From the IMG/VR virus record IMGVR_UViG_3300029448_000558, positions 1 to 20,659 of that record: DNA of 20,659 nt; one strand, 5' to 3'. A program made the translations under genes and the position numbers. The DNA is from a virus. Positions 1-6,891 of this stretch are shown here, one piece after another. The notes under the pieces were generated by a model. The model was given only the letters and a program-made list of their open reading frames with translations. It made no database searches and was not told the DNA's origin. Position 1 is the first letter of the stretch; every line of letters starts with the position of its first letter.

Positions 1-780
1 GTAAGAGCAAAACTAACACAAGGTGTTGCAACAACATCAACACCTGCACCAAAACGTGCTACACCAAGAAGAAGACCTCCAACCCCAAAAGATTTACTTA
101 AAAATGCAGCAAAAACACTAAGTGAAAGATTTGCTAATATGCCAAGACGTGGTATGACAAGAAGAGACCCTAAAACTAGAGGTCAGTTATCTCAAATATC
201 AGAAGCTCAACGAAGGGCTTTAATGACTCGTAGACCACAACAGCCAAGACAAGAACTTCCTGAATATGCTAAATCAGCTATAAAAGCTATACGAGAACGA
301 CAACAACAACAACCTAGACGTTTGACTAAACAACAAAAACAGCAGATGAACTTCTCTAATCGAAGAGATGCAAGAATGAAAAATATTAGAGACAGGATGA
401 TGAAAAGAGGTAGGTCTCAAAAAGATATTCAAAGACGATTATTTAATGTAGACATGGCTTTCCAAAGAAGAGGGTTTAATAAGTTTGGTAATCCTCAAGA
501 AAGAGCTGCATTTGACTTAAATCAAAAAAGAAGCAGAGAGATGTTTGATTTAGTTCAACGTGGTGGAACACAAAAAGAACAGTTTGAACTTCAGAAAAAA
601 TTTCAAGATGCAATGAAAAAAGGAGCTGCTCCTAAAAAAAGAACAACAGTTCAAAGACAGCCTAGTATAGTAAGGTCTAGTAAGGGAACGCTAGTTAAAA
701 AAAATAGTAGAGGTGTAAATGATTTCCGAAAAGGAGGATTAACATTATCAATCACTGATAATAAAAAGAAAAAGAAGTGA
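1..780 (+). CDS. Very basic phage protein of unknown function (5' end outside the window)
   Basis: The reading frame is open from base 1, so the ATG at 139 is probably internal and the gene starts upstream of the window. The visible 259 codons are extremely rich in Arg, Lys and Gln. They include a proline/arginine stretch near the left edge, a Gln run around 300-315 and a C-terminal tail of five lysines. There is no membrane segment or recognisable catalytic motif. Such a basic, low-complexity protein would bind DNA or RNA well, and an internal virion or DNA-condensing role is possible, but this is inference from composition only. The stop overlaps the next gene by 4 bp (GTGA), suggesting translational coupling to the small-gene run that leads to the terminase. 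I do not recognise the family. Confidence 0.8.
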   Translation, partial: VRAKLTQGVATTSTPAPKRATPRRRPPTPKDLLKNAAKTLSERFANMPRRGMTRRDPKTRGQLSQISEAQRRALMTRRPQQPRQELPEYAKSAIKAIRERQQQQPRRLTKQQKQQMNFSNRRDARMKNIRDRMMKRGRSQKDIQRRLFNVDMAFQRRGFNKFGNPQERAAFDLNQKRSREMFDLVQRGGTQKEQFELQKKFQDAMKKGAAPKKRTTVQRQPSIVRSSKGTLVKKNSRGVNDFRKGGLTLSITDNKKKKK

Positions 781-959
781 TTGAATTTGTTCTTTATGTT
801 TATTTAGGAACAGCTTTATATAGTAAGACACAAGTTTTTGAAGATATTAATAGGTGTAAATATTTTGCAGAAAGATTAAGTAGACAGCATAGTGTTCCTA
901 AAAATAATGGTAAGTTTGAAAAAGTAACTGCCGTTTGTTTACCAAGAGATAAAAAATGA
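777..959 (+). CDS. Small conserved phage protein with hydrophobic N-terminus
   Basis: A 60-residue protein starting with GTG, sharing the GTGA overlap with the upstream stop. It has a short hydrophobic N-terminal stretch (about residues 3-15), then two cysteines (in the RCKYFAERL motif and near the C-terminal VCLP). The pattern of Cys, Tyr and Leu followed by a CxP near the end resembles small proteins I recall from marine phages, none with a known function. The gene ends in an ATGA overlap with the next gene, so it sits inside a tightly coupled cluster. The hydrophobic start could be a weak membrane anchor or export signal, with the two cysteines forming a disulphide outside the cytoplasm. 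That is inference. No catalytic motif is seen. Confidence 0.7.
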   Translation: MIEFVLYVYLGTALYSKTQVFEDINRCKYFAERLSRQHSVPKNNGKFEKVTAVCLPRDKK

Positions 960-1435
960 TAGACCCAATTACATTATCTGCTGCTGTTTCAGGAGCAACA
1001 GCTGCTTACAATGGTATAAAAAAAGCCATTCAAATGGGTAAGGAGATTGAAGATTTAGGGTCACAATTATCAACGTGGATGTCTGCTGTTAGTGATGTAG
1101 ATAATATACATAAAAATGCAAACAACCCGTCAACACTAGATAAATTATTCAACGGTTCAATTGAACAAGTTGCAATGGAATCTTATAGTAGTCGTAAGAA
1201 ACTTGAAAAACAAAGAGAAGAATTAAGAAATTTTTTAATTGGTAACTATGGCTTACAAGCATGGGATGATTTATTAAAAGAAGAAGGTAGAATAAGAAAA
1301 GCTAGAAGCCAAGCAATATATCAACGTGAAGCGAGAAATAGACAAATACGAGATTATACTATTATGGGTATAGCTTGTTTAGTAGGTTGTAGTGCGTTAG
1401 GTTGGATGTTATGGTTAATCAGCGTTTCTGTTTAA
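956..1435 (+). CDS. Conserved phage protein with coiled coil and C-terminal membrane segment
   Basis: A 159-residue protein. The N-terminus (MIDPITLSAAVSGATAAYNG) is mildly hydrophobic and Ala/Gly-rich. A charged, heptad-like helical region spans about residues 75-130, and a hydrophobic segment of about 20 residues (about 135-157) ends the protein, consistent with a C-terminal membrane anchor. Similar proteins beginning MIDPIT occur just upstream of terminase genes in marine phages, as I recall, without an assigned role. A coiled coil plus one membrane helix would fit a membrane-linked lysis or spanin-like function, but nothing in the sequence proves it. It overlaps the upstream stop by 4 bp, and the next gene starts inside its last codons. 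Confidence 0.75.
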   Translation: MIDPITLSAAVSGATAAYNGIKKAIQMGKEIEDLGSQLSTWMSAVSDVDNIHKNANNPSTLDKLFNGSIEQVAMESYSSRKKLEKQREELRNFLIGNYGLQAWDDLLKEEGRIRKARSQAIYQREARNRQIRDYTIMGIACLVGCSALGWMLWLISVSV

Positions 1436-1716
1436 TAGTTTTAATTATTATAGTTTTTAGTATTTTATTTTCTGTTGTTGCTTTTACAAAAGATGACAAA
1501 AAGAAAATGACAACTTGTAGATTAGCAAGTCAACTTTTAACTAAAGAACAGAGAGTGTGTGTATTTGTTGGGGCAAATCATACACAGTATAGAGAGTATG
1601 TTCCATATGGTGCAGGTGAATGTCCAAGACAGTATCAATGTCCATATAGACCGAATGAAAAACCTTTTGATTTAAAGAGTGTAATTAGAAGTATAAAGGA
1701 CCAGTTTACAAAATAA
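1411..1716 (+). CDS. Small membrane-anchored or exported cysteine-containing protein
   Basis: I choose the ATG at 1411 (101 residues) over an in-frame TTG at 1402. Both lie within the end of the previous gene. Residues about 5-26 are strongly hydrophobic and behave like a signal anchor or signal peptide. The remainder is polar with four cysteines, including a C-terminal CPRQYQCPYRPNEKP motif and an upstream CVFVGANHT motif. The CPxxYxCxYRPNEKP pattern recurs in small proteins of marine phages, as far as I remember, with no known function. Four cysteines behind a membrane segment suggest disulphides in the periplasm. The stop overlaps the ATG of the next gene by one base (TAATG). Confidence 0.72.
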   Translation: MVNQRFCLIVLIIIVFSILFSVVAFTKDDKKKMTTCRLASQLLTKEQRVCVFVGANHTQYREYVPYGAGECPRQYQCPYRPNEKPFDLKSVIRSIKDQFTK

Positions 1717-1961
1717 TGTCATTAAAAAAATCACAAAAATCATTAGTATCATGGGGGAAACAAAAATGGCGAACAAAATCAGGGAAGCCATCCAAGCAAA
1801 CAGGCGAAAGATACTTACCCACAGCAGCGATAAAATCATTGACATCTGCCCAGTATGCGGCAACAACGAAAGCGAAAAAAGAAGGAACAAAAAAGGGCAA
1901 ACAGTTTGTGAAGCAACCCAAGTCGATTGCAAAACAAACAGCAAAGTTTAGAAAAATATGA
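1716..1961 (+). CDS. DUF5872-like small basic phage protein
   Basis: An 81-residue, very Lys/Ser/Thr-rich protein. The motifs SLKKSQKSL, W..QKWRTKSGKPS, TGERYLP..AI, QYAATT and GKQFVKQPK match the small phage and bacterial family I know as DUF5872, whose function is unknown. An AAAGGA ribosome-binding site lies about 15 bases before the ATG. The ATG overlaps the previous stop by one base, and its own stop overlaps the next start (ATGA). An oddity is that codons from about 1750 to 1945 use many more G/C-ending triplets (GGG, CCC, GCG, TCG, AAG) than the neighbouring genes. A second open frame covers the same stretch (1766-1951). See the findings for a possible nested gene. Confidence 0.8.
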   Translation: MSLKKSQKSLVSWGKQKWRTKSGKPSKQTGERYLPTAAIKSLTSAQYAATTKAKKEGTKKGKQFVKQPKSIAKQTAKFRKI

Positions 1962-2401
1962 TTAGAGTTTTAATATTAAGTAGTTGTTTATTTTTATCAG
2001 GATGTTTTTTTAAGAATGTAGACTTTTCTGATATAGCAACAACGGCAGGTTCTGCAGGTGTAGCAGCAGTAACAACAACAGTACTTCCTAGTTTAGGTGC
2101 AGCAGGTGTTGCTGGAAGTGCAGTTGTAGGAGGATTAGCTGGTGCAGCTTTAATAGGTGAATCTAAGTCTTTATCAGCAGAAACAATAAAGGAAGTTGAA
2201 AATCCTTGGCAAATGGCACTAGTAGCATTTGACCAATTACTAGCACACGCTTGGGAAATAGTATTAGCATTAGGTATTGCGTTAATTGGTATACCTATGT
2301 TGATTACTTATTTGTTAGGTAGATTTAAACAAAGACCTGAAGATGCTAAAGCTATAAATACTTTAGTAGAAAAGGTAGCAAAGATGAAAGAAAATGACTA
2401 G
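1958..2401 (+). CDS. Putative phage lipoprotein with a C-terminal transmembrane helix
   Basis: A 147-residue protein. Residues 1-16 form a typical lipoprotein signal (charged start, hydrophobic core, LFLSGC lipobox with Cys16 as the predicted acylated residue). A Gly/Ala/Val-rich stretch (about 30-67) looks like a glycine-zipper or membrane-inserting region. A further strong hydrophobic helix lies at about residues 100-121, followed by a positively charged tail. The combination predicts a protein held in the host envelope rather than a virion part. Possible roles are lysis (spanin-like) or superinfection exclusion. Neither is shown by a specific motif. It overlaps its neighbours by 4 bp upstream and 8 bp downstream, where the terminase small-subunit candidate begins. 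Confidence 0.75.
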   Translation: MIRVLILSSCLFLSGCFFKNVDFSDIATTAGSAGVAAVTTTVLPSLGAAGVAGSAVVGGLAGAALIGESKSLSAETIKEVENPWQMALVAFDQLLAHAWEIVLALGIALIGIPMLITYLLGRFKQRPEDAKAINTLVEKVAKMKEND

Positions 2402-2765
2402 AAAATTAACAGAAAGACAACAGAAATTCTTAGATGCTTTATTTGCAGATGCAAATGGTAGTATTAAAGATGCTAAAATTATTGCAGGATATTCTCCTAA
2501 TAGTAATAATAATGAAATTATATCAGCATTAAAAGATGAAATACTTGAAGCAACACAAACTTATATGGCAGGTAATGCACCAAAAGCTGCTGTTGCTATG
2601 GTTAGTAGTATAGATGACCCTACTCAATTAGGTATACGAGATAGATTATCTGCATCAAAAGAAATACTAGATAGAATAGGTTTAGTTAAAACTGAGAAGA
2701 TGCAACTAGAAGCTACTGGTGGTGTGATGTTAATGCCACCTAAAGACAATAGTAGTGATGACTAG
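2394..2765 (+). CDS. Putative terminase small subunit
   Basis: A 123-residue protein. The N-terminus has the pattern seen in terminase small subunits: a LTERQQKFLDALF helix, then an AKIIAGYSP turn, which fits a helix-turn-helix for recognising phage DNA. The middle carries alternating charged residues and a RDRLSASKEILDRIGL segment that resembles the oligomerisation region of this family. The C-terminus is acidic and disordered. It lies two genes before the large subunit, the normal place. It overlaps the upstream gene by 8 bp and the downstream one by 8 bp. The assignment is from motif resemblance and position. The next gene is a competing candidate for DNA recognition in packaging. Confidence 0.65.
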   Translation: MTRKLTERQQKFLDALFADANGSIKDAKIIAGYSPNSNNNEIISALKDEILEATQTYMAGNAPKAAVAMVSSIDDPTQLGIRDRLSASKEILDRIGLVKTEKMQLEATGGVMLMPPKDNSSDD

Positions 2766-3168
2766 AACAGCAGGTAATTGGAAGCTACCTCAACCTACTG
2801 ATTTAAAAGAGAATGATGAGTGGTTGCCTATACCAAGAATTGCTAGAACAATACCTTTTGGTTACGAACAAGATAAAGATGACCCAAATTTATTAGTTCC
2901 TATAAAAAAAGAACTTGACTTATTGGAAAAAGCAAGGTATTATATAAAACAATATTCTTACAGAGAAGTTGCAAATTGGTTATCAAAAAACTCTGAAAGA
3001 TATATTTCACACATAGGATTAATGAAACGCTTAAAGAATGAAAAACAACGTAAGGACAAAGCTACAAGCCTACGCAGATGGGCAGAATATGCGAAAAAGG
3101 CGATACAAAAAGCAGAAGAAATCGAGTCCGAAAGAGTTGGTGCAAAAACAGTCACAGCCAATACGTGA
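2758..3168 (+). CDS. Small helix-turn-helix-like phage protein upstream of terminase
   Basis: A 136-residue protein using the ATG at 2758, with a GTG one codon earlier as an alternative. The N-terminal part has the motif IPRIARTIPFGYEQD, followed by a LLEKARYYIKQYSYREVANWLS helix pair and ISHIGLMKRLKNE. The segment YREVANWLS..SERYISHIGLMKRL reads like the helix-turn-helix of recombinase- or resolvase-type DNA-binding proteins (choose a site, then a recognition helix), and I recall such proteins directly before terminase genes in marine phages. The last third is Lys/Ala/Glu-rich and helical. It may help terminase recognise DNA. The 3' end overlaps terL by 131 bp in another frame, and the codons there become richer in G/C endings. 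Confidence 0.7.
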   Translation: MTRTAGNWKLPQPTDLKENDEWLPIPRIARTIPFGYEQDKDDPNLLVPIKKELDLLEKARYYIKQYSYREVANWLSKNSERYISHIGLMKRLKNEKQRKDKATSLRRWAEYAKKAIQKAEEIESERVGAKTVTANT

Positions 3169-4588
3169 AGAAGTAGAAAGAATACAAGAAGAAAAGAATG
3201 TAATATTTAAACCTAATGATGGTCCTCAGACAGAGTTTCTTGCAGCAAATGAAAGGGAAGTTTTATATGGGGGTTCAGCAGGAGGTGGTAAGACTTACAG
3301 TATGTTAGTTGACCCTCTACGTTATATGGGTCATCCAGAGTTTAGTGGTTTATTATTAAGACGTACTACAGAAGAATTAAGAGAATTAATATTTAAATCA
3401 CAAGAGTTATATCCTAAAATATGGAAGGGTATAAAATGGTCAGAAAGAAAGATGCAATGGGTAGCCCCCTCTGGTGCAAGATTGTGGATGTCTTATCTAG
3501 ATAGAGATGAAGATGTCTTGCGTTATCAGGGTTTAGCATTTAGTTGGATAGGGTTTGACGAGTTAACACAATGGTCTACACCATACGCATGGAATTATAT
3601 GCGTTCTCGTCTAAGGTCTACTGCTTCTGATTTGCCCATCTTTATGAGGGCAACAACAAACCCAGGAGGAAGAGGACACGCTTGGGTTAAGAAAATGTTT
3701 ATAGCTCCTGCAGCTTTCGGTAAAGCATTTGATGCAACTGATATAGATACAGCAGAAGTTTTAAAATATCCTGCAGGACATGAGAAAGCTGGAAAGCCGT
3801 TATTTAAAAGAAGATTTATTCCAGCTAGATTATCTGATAATCCATATCTTGCAGAGAATGGTGATTACGAAGCAATGCTTCTATCTTTACCCGAACAGCA
3901 GAGAAGACAACTTCTTGAAGGTGATTGGGATATAAAAGAAGGAGCAGCTTTTACAGAGTTTAATAGAGATGTACACGTTGTTGAACCCTTTCATATTCCT
4001 AGTAATTGGGTTAAGTTTAGGGCTTGTGATTATGGTTACGGTTCTTATAGTGGTGTTTTATGGATTGCAGTTTCTCCTTCTGAACAGTTGGTCGTTTATC
4101 GTGAACTATACGTATCGAAAGTTTTGGCAACGGACTTGGCAGACCAAATACTAGAGTTAGAAGCAGGAGATGGTAATATAAAGTATGGAGTTTTAGATAG
4201 CTCTTTATGGCATAAACGAGGAGACTTAGGTCCTTCACTTGCAGAACAAATGATTACAAGAGGATGTCGATGGAGACCATCTGATAGAAGTAGAGGAAGT
4301 AGAGTAGCAGGAAAAAACGAAATACATAGACGATTACAGATAGACGAATTTACAGAAGAACCTAGGCTAGTAATATTTAATAGTTGTATTAACTTAATAA
4401 CTCAATTACCTTCACTACCATTAGATAAGAAAAATCCTGAAGATGTTGATACAAATGCTGAAGACCATTTATATGATGCTCTAAGATATGGACTTCAAAG
4501 TAGACCAAAGTTTAGTATATTTGATTATGACCCAATGAGTAAACCATCAATGGGTATGAGCGTAGCAGACCAAAAGTTTGGATATTAA
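3038..4588 (+). CDS. terL: Terminase large subunit (packaging ATPase and nuclease)
   Basis: A 516-residue DNA-packaging motor. The ATPase half shows a Walker A loop GGSAGGGKT (residues 78-86) preceded by the characteristic GPQTEFLAANEREVLYG. A Walker B motif FSWIGFDE follows (about 168-175, D174/E175), and the coupling segment TTNPGGRGH lies at about 206-214. The C-terminal RNase H-like nuclease shows its acidic residues at D331 (RACDYGYG), D387 (GVLDSS) and D476/D480 (EDHLYDALRYG). Length is normal for the family. The chosen ATG lies 131 bp inside the upstream gene. Initiation at 3089 is an alternative, because residues before about 55 are basic and not conserved in the motifs I can check. 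The protein acts with the portal and the small subunit at the empty procapsid. Confidence 0.95.
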   Translation: MKNNVRTKLQAYADGQNMRKRRYKKQKKSSPKELVQKQSQPIREEVERIQEEKNVIFKPNDGPQTEFLAANEREVLYGGSAGGGKTYSMLVDPLRYMGHPEFSGLLLRRTTEELRELIFKSQELYPKIWKGIKWSERKMQWVAPSGARLWMSYLDRDEDVLRYQGLAFSWIGFDELTQWSTPYAWNYMRSRLRSTASDLPIFMRATTNPGGRGHAWVKKMFIAPAAFGKAFDATDIDTAEVLKYPAGHEKAGKPLFKRRFIPARLSDNPYLAENGDYEAMLLSLPEQQRRQLLEGDWDIKEGAAFTEFNRDVHVVEPFHIPSNWVKFRACDYGYGSYSGVLWIAVSPSEQLVVYRELYVSKVLATDLADQILELEAGDGNIKYGVLDSSLWHKRGDLGPSLAEQMITRGCRWRPSDRSRGSRVAGKNEIHRRLQIDEFTEEPRLVIFNSCINLITQLPSLPLDKKNPEDVDTNAEDHLYDALRYGLQSRPKFSIFDYDPMSKPSMGMSVADQKFGY

Positions 4589-4589
4589 T

Positions 4590-6737
4590 ATGGCAGAAGA
4601 ATTAAATGAAGATGTAATAATGGATGCAGAAGCTATTTCATTAGAAGATAGTGAAGATTCAGCTAAGACGGATATACCTGTATCAAATGCTGTTAAATTT
4701 GTTTATGATAGATTTAAAAGAGCTTATGATTTTAGATATCAAGATGAGCAAAGATGGCTAAGTTCATATAGAAACTATAGAGGATTGTATGGTCCTGATG
4801 TTCAATTTACAGAAGCTGAGAAATCTAGAATATTTGTAAAGGTAACTAAAACAAAAACACTAGCAGCCTATGGTCAAATAGTAGATGTGTTACTAGCTAA
4901 TAATAAATTTCCATTAACTATTGAACCAACAAAATTACCAGAGGGTGTAGAGGGAGATGTAAACTTTGACCCTAAAGAACCACAAGAAGTAACAGATGCA
5001 AGAGAAGGTGAAAGCCCATATGGGTTTGAAGGAGATGGTCAAGACTTACCACCAGGTTCTACAGAGAGAAGTCTATTAGATAAACTAGGTCCTTTAGCAG
5101 ATGATTTAGAACCTATAAAAGACAAATTAAAAACAGGTGTTGGTAAAACACCAACATCTATTACATTTAGTCCAGCAATGATTGCTGCTAAGAATATGGA
5201 AAAGAAAGTCCATGACCAACTAGAAGAGTCAAGTGCTACTAAACATTTACGTAGTACAGCATTTGAAATGGCTTTATTTGGTACAGGTGTAATGAAAGGT
5301 CCGTTTGCTTTAGATAAAGAATATCCTAATTGGGATAGTGAAGGAGAATATAATCCTATATTTAAAACTATACCTCAAGTAAGTCATGTATCTGTTTGGA
5401 ACTTTTATCCTGACCCTGATGCAAATAATATGGATGAAGCACAGTATACAATTGAAAGACATAAAATGTCTAGAAGTCAATTGCGTGGATTAAAGAGAAG
5501 ACCTTTTTTTAGAGAAACAGTTATTGAAGAAGTTATATCTGAAGGTGAAAACTATGTTAAAAAATATTGGGAAGATGATTTAATTGACTATGCACCTGAA
5601 CATGATGTAGACCGTTTTGAAGTATTAGAATATTGGGGTATGTGTGACATTGAAATGTTACAAGACCAAGATATAGAGATACCTGAAGAGCTAGAAGAAT
5701 TTGATGAAGTACAAGCAAACATATGGATATGTAATAATAAACTAATTAGAATGGTTCTTAATCCATTTAAACCTGCAACTATTCCTTATGTTGCTGCACC
5801 ATATGAACTTAATCCATATTCATTCTTTGGTATTGGTATTGCAGAGAATATGGATGATACACAAACATTAATGAATGGTTTTATGAGAATGGCAGTAGAT
5901 AATGCTGTACTATCAGGAAACTTATTAATTGAAGTAGATGAAACTAACCTAGTTCCGGGACAAGACCTATCTATATATCCGGGAAAGATATTTAGAAGAC
6001 AAAGCGGCGCCCCTGGTCAAGCTATTTTTGGTACTAAGTTTCCTAATGTATCCTCAGAAAATATGATGTTATTTGATAAAGCAAGACAACTATCAGATGA
6101 ATCAACTGGATTTCCATCTTTTGCACACGGACAGACAGGTGTATCTGGTGTAGGTAGAACTGCTAGTGGTATATCAATGTTAATGAACGCTGCTAGTGGT
6201 GGTATTAAAAATGTTATAAAAAATGTAGATGACTATTTATTAAAACCTTTAGGTGAAGGGTTATTTAGATTTAATATGCAGTTTGATTTTGACCCTGAAA
6301 TAAGAGGTGATTTAGAAGTTAAAGCAAGAGGAACAGAAAGTCTTATGGCTAATGAAGTTAGAAGTCAAAGACTAATGCAATTCTTAGGAACAGCAAGTAA
6401 TCCAGCTCTTGCACCTTTTGCTAAGATGGATTATATTATTAGAGAGATAGCTAAGACACTTGACTTAGATGTTGATAAAGTAACAAACAGTATTCAAGAA
6501 GCTGCTATACAAGCAGAGATAATGAAAGCAGCTAGAGAACAACAAGGCACTCCTCAACAACCTGTTGCAGGAGCAGACCCTAATGACCCAACAGGTGCTG
6601 GAGGTGGCACAATAGGAACAGGACAAGTATCTGTACCAGGAGAACAAGGATTTACAGGAAATGCACAACCACAAGGAACTCCACAACAAGTTGAAGGGGG
6701 TGGTCAACAACCCCAAGACTTGGGAACACCTCAGTAA
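4590..6737 (+). CDS. Portal protein
   Basis: A 715-residue portal, taking the ATG at 4590 directly after the terL stop. A TTG 12 bases earlier is in frame but lies inside terL. Size and position, directly after terL and before the head genes, fit the large portals of short-tailed phages. The N-terminal half carries motifs I recall from marine phage portals: FVYDRFKRAYDFRYQDEQRW, YRNYRGLYGPDVQFT, KSRIFVKVTKTKTLAAYGQI. The core follows (SVWNFYPDPDA, PYELNPYSFFGIGIAENMDD), then a helical region with the GQTGVSGVGRTASGIS motif. The last 70 or so residues are Gln/Gly/Pro-rich and probably disordered. A dodecameric ring at the capsid vertex, the channel for DNA and the docking site for the terminase, is the expected role. 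Confidence 0.87.
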   Translation: MAEELNEDVIMDAEAISLEDSEDSAKTDIPVSNAVKFVYDRFKRAYDFRYQDEQRWLSSYRNYRGLYGPDVQFTEAEKSRIFVKVTKTKTLAAYGQIVDVLLANNKFPLTIEPTKLPEGVEGDVNFDPKEPQEVTDAREGESPYGFEGDGQDLPPGSTERSLLDKLGPLADDLEPIKDKLKTGVGKTPTSITFSPAMIAAKNMEKKVHDQLEESSATKHLRSTAFEMALFGTGVMKGPFALDKEYPNWDSEGEYNPIFKTIPQVSHVSVWNFYPDPDANNMDEAQYTIERHKMSRSQLRGLKRRPFFRETVIEEVISEGENYVKKYWEDDLIDYAPEHDVDRFEVLEYWGMCDIEMLQDQDIEIPEELEEFDEVQANIWICNNKLIRMVLNPFKPATIPYVAAPYELNPYSFFGIGIAENMDDTQTLMNGFMRMAVDNAVLSGNLLIEVDETNLVPGQDLSIYPGKIFRRQSGAPGQAIFGTKFPNVSSENMMLFDKARQLSDESTGFPSFAHGQTGVSGVGRTASGISMLMNAASGGIKNVIKNVDDYLLKPLGEGLFRFNMQFDFDPEIRGDLEVKARGTESLMANEVRSQRLMQFLGTASNPALAPFAKMDYIIREIAKTLDLDVDKVTNSIQEAAIQAEIMKAAREQQGTPQQPVAGADPNDPTGAGGGTIGTGQVSVPGEQGFTGNAQPQGTPQQVEGGGQQPQDLGTPQ

Positions 6738-6891
6738 CTACATAGATTTTTTAGTTGAAACACAGCAAAGAGCTTTAGAGCAATCAGATAATCAAGTGTT
6801 AATGTATCGTTCACAAGGTGCTATATCTATATTAAGAAGGTTAAGGAACTTACGAGAAGAGGTAAATAAATCAAATGGCATACATAACTGA
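6661..6891 (+). CDS. Small conserved phage protein between portal and lysozyme genes
   Basis: Up to 76 residues. The N-terminal quarter is read in another frame of the portal's disordered C-terminal tail, and its last codons overlap the next gene by 17 bp. The conserved-looking core is W..L..YIDFLVE...RALEQSDN...YRSQGAISILRRLRNLREEVN, a pattern I recall from small proteins found right after portal genes in marine phages. It is an all-helical protein with no known activity. The ATG at 6661 has an AAGGA 10 bases upstream. A GTG at 6700 preceded by a GAAGGG run is an alternative start that would shorten the overlap. I favour the gene being real because the core lies mostly outside the portal frame. 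Confidence 0.7.
   Translation: MHNHKELHNKLKGVVNNPKTWEHLSNYIDFLVETQQRALEQSDNQVLMYRSQGAISILRRLRNLREEVNKSNGIHN

Noticed and set aside
1672-1944. Minus-strand hydrophobic open frames of 90 and 71 residues
   Set aside because: They are antisense to the Lys-rich small gene at 1716. Lysine codons read backward give Phe/Leu, which explains the hydrophobic look.
3969-4238. Plus- and minus-strand short open frames inside terL
   Set aside because: They lie over the nuclease part of the terminase, whose motifs are intact in the main frame, and no start signals support them.
4578-4589. TTG start for the portal gene
   Set aside because: An ATG 12 bases later directly follows the terL stop and gives a standard start.
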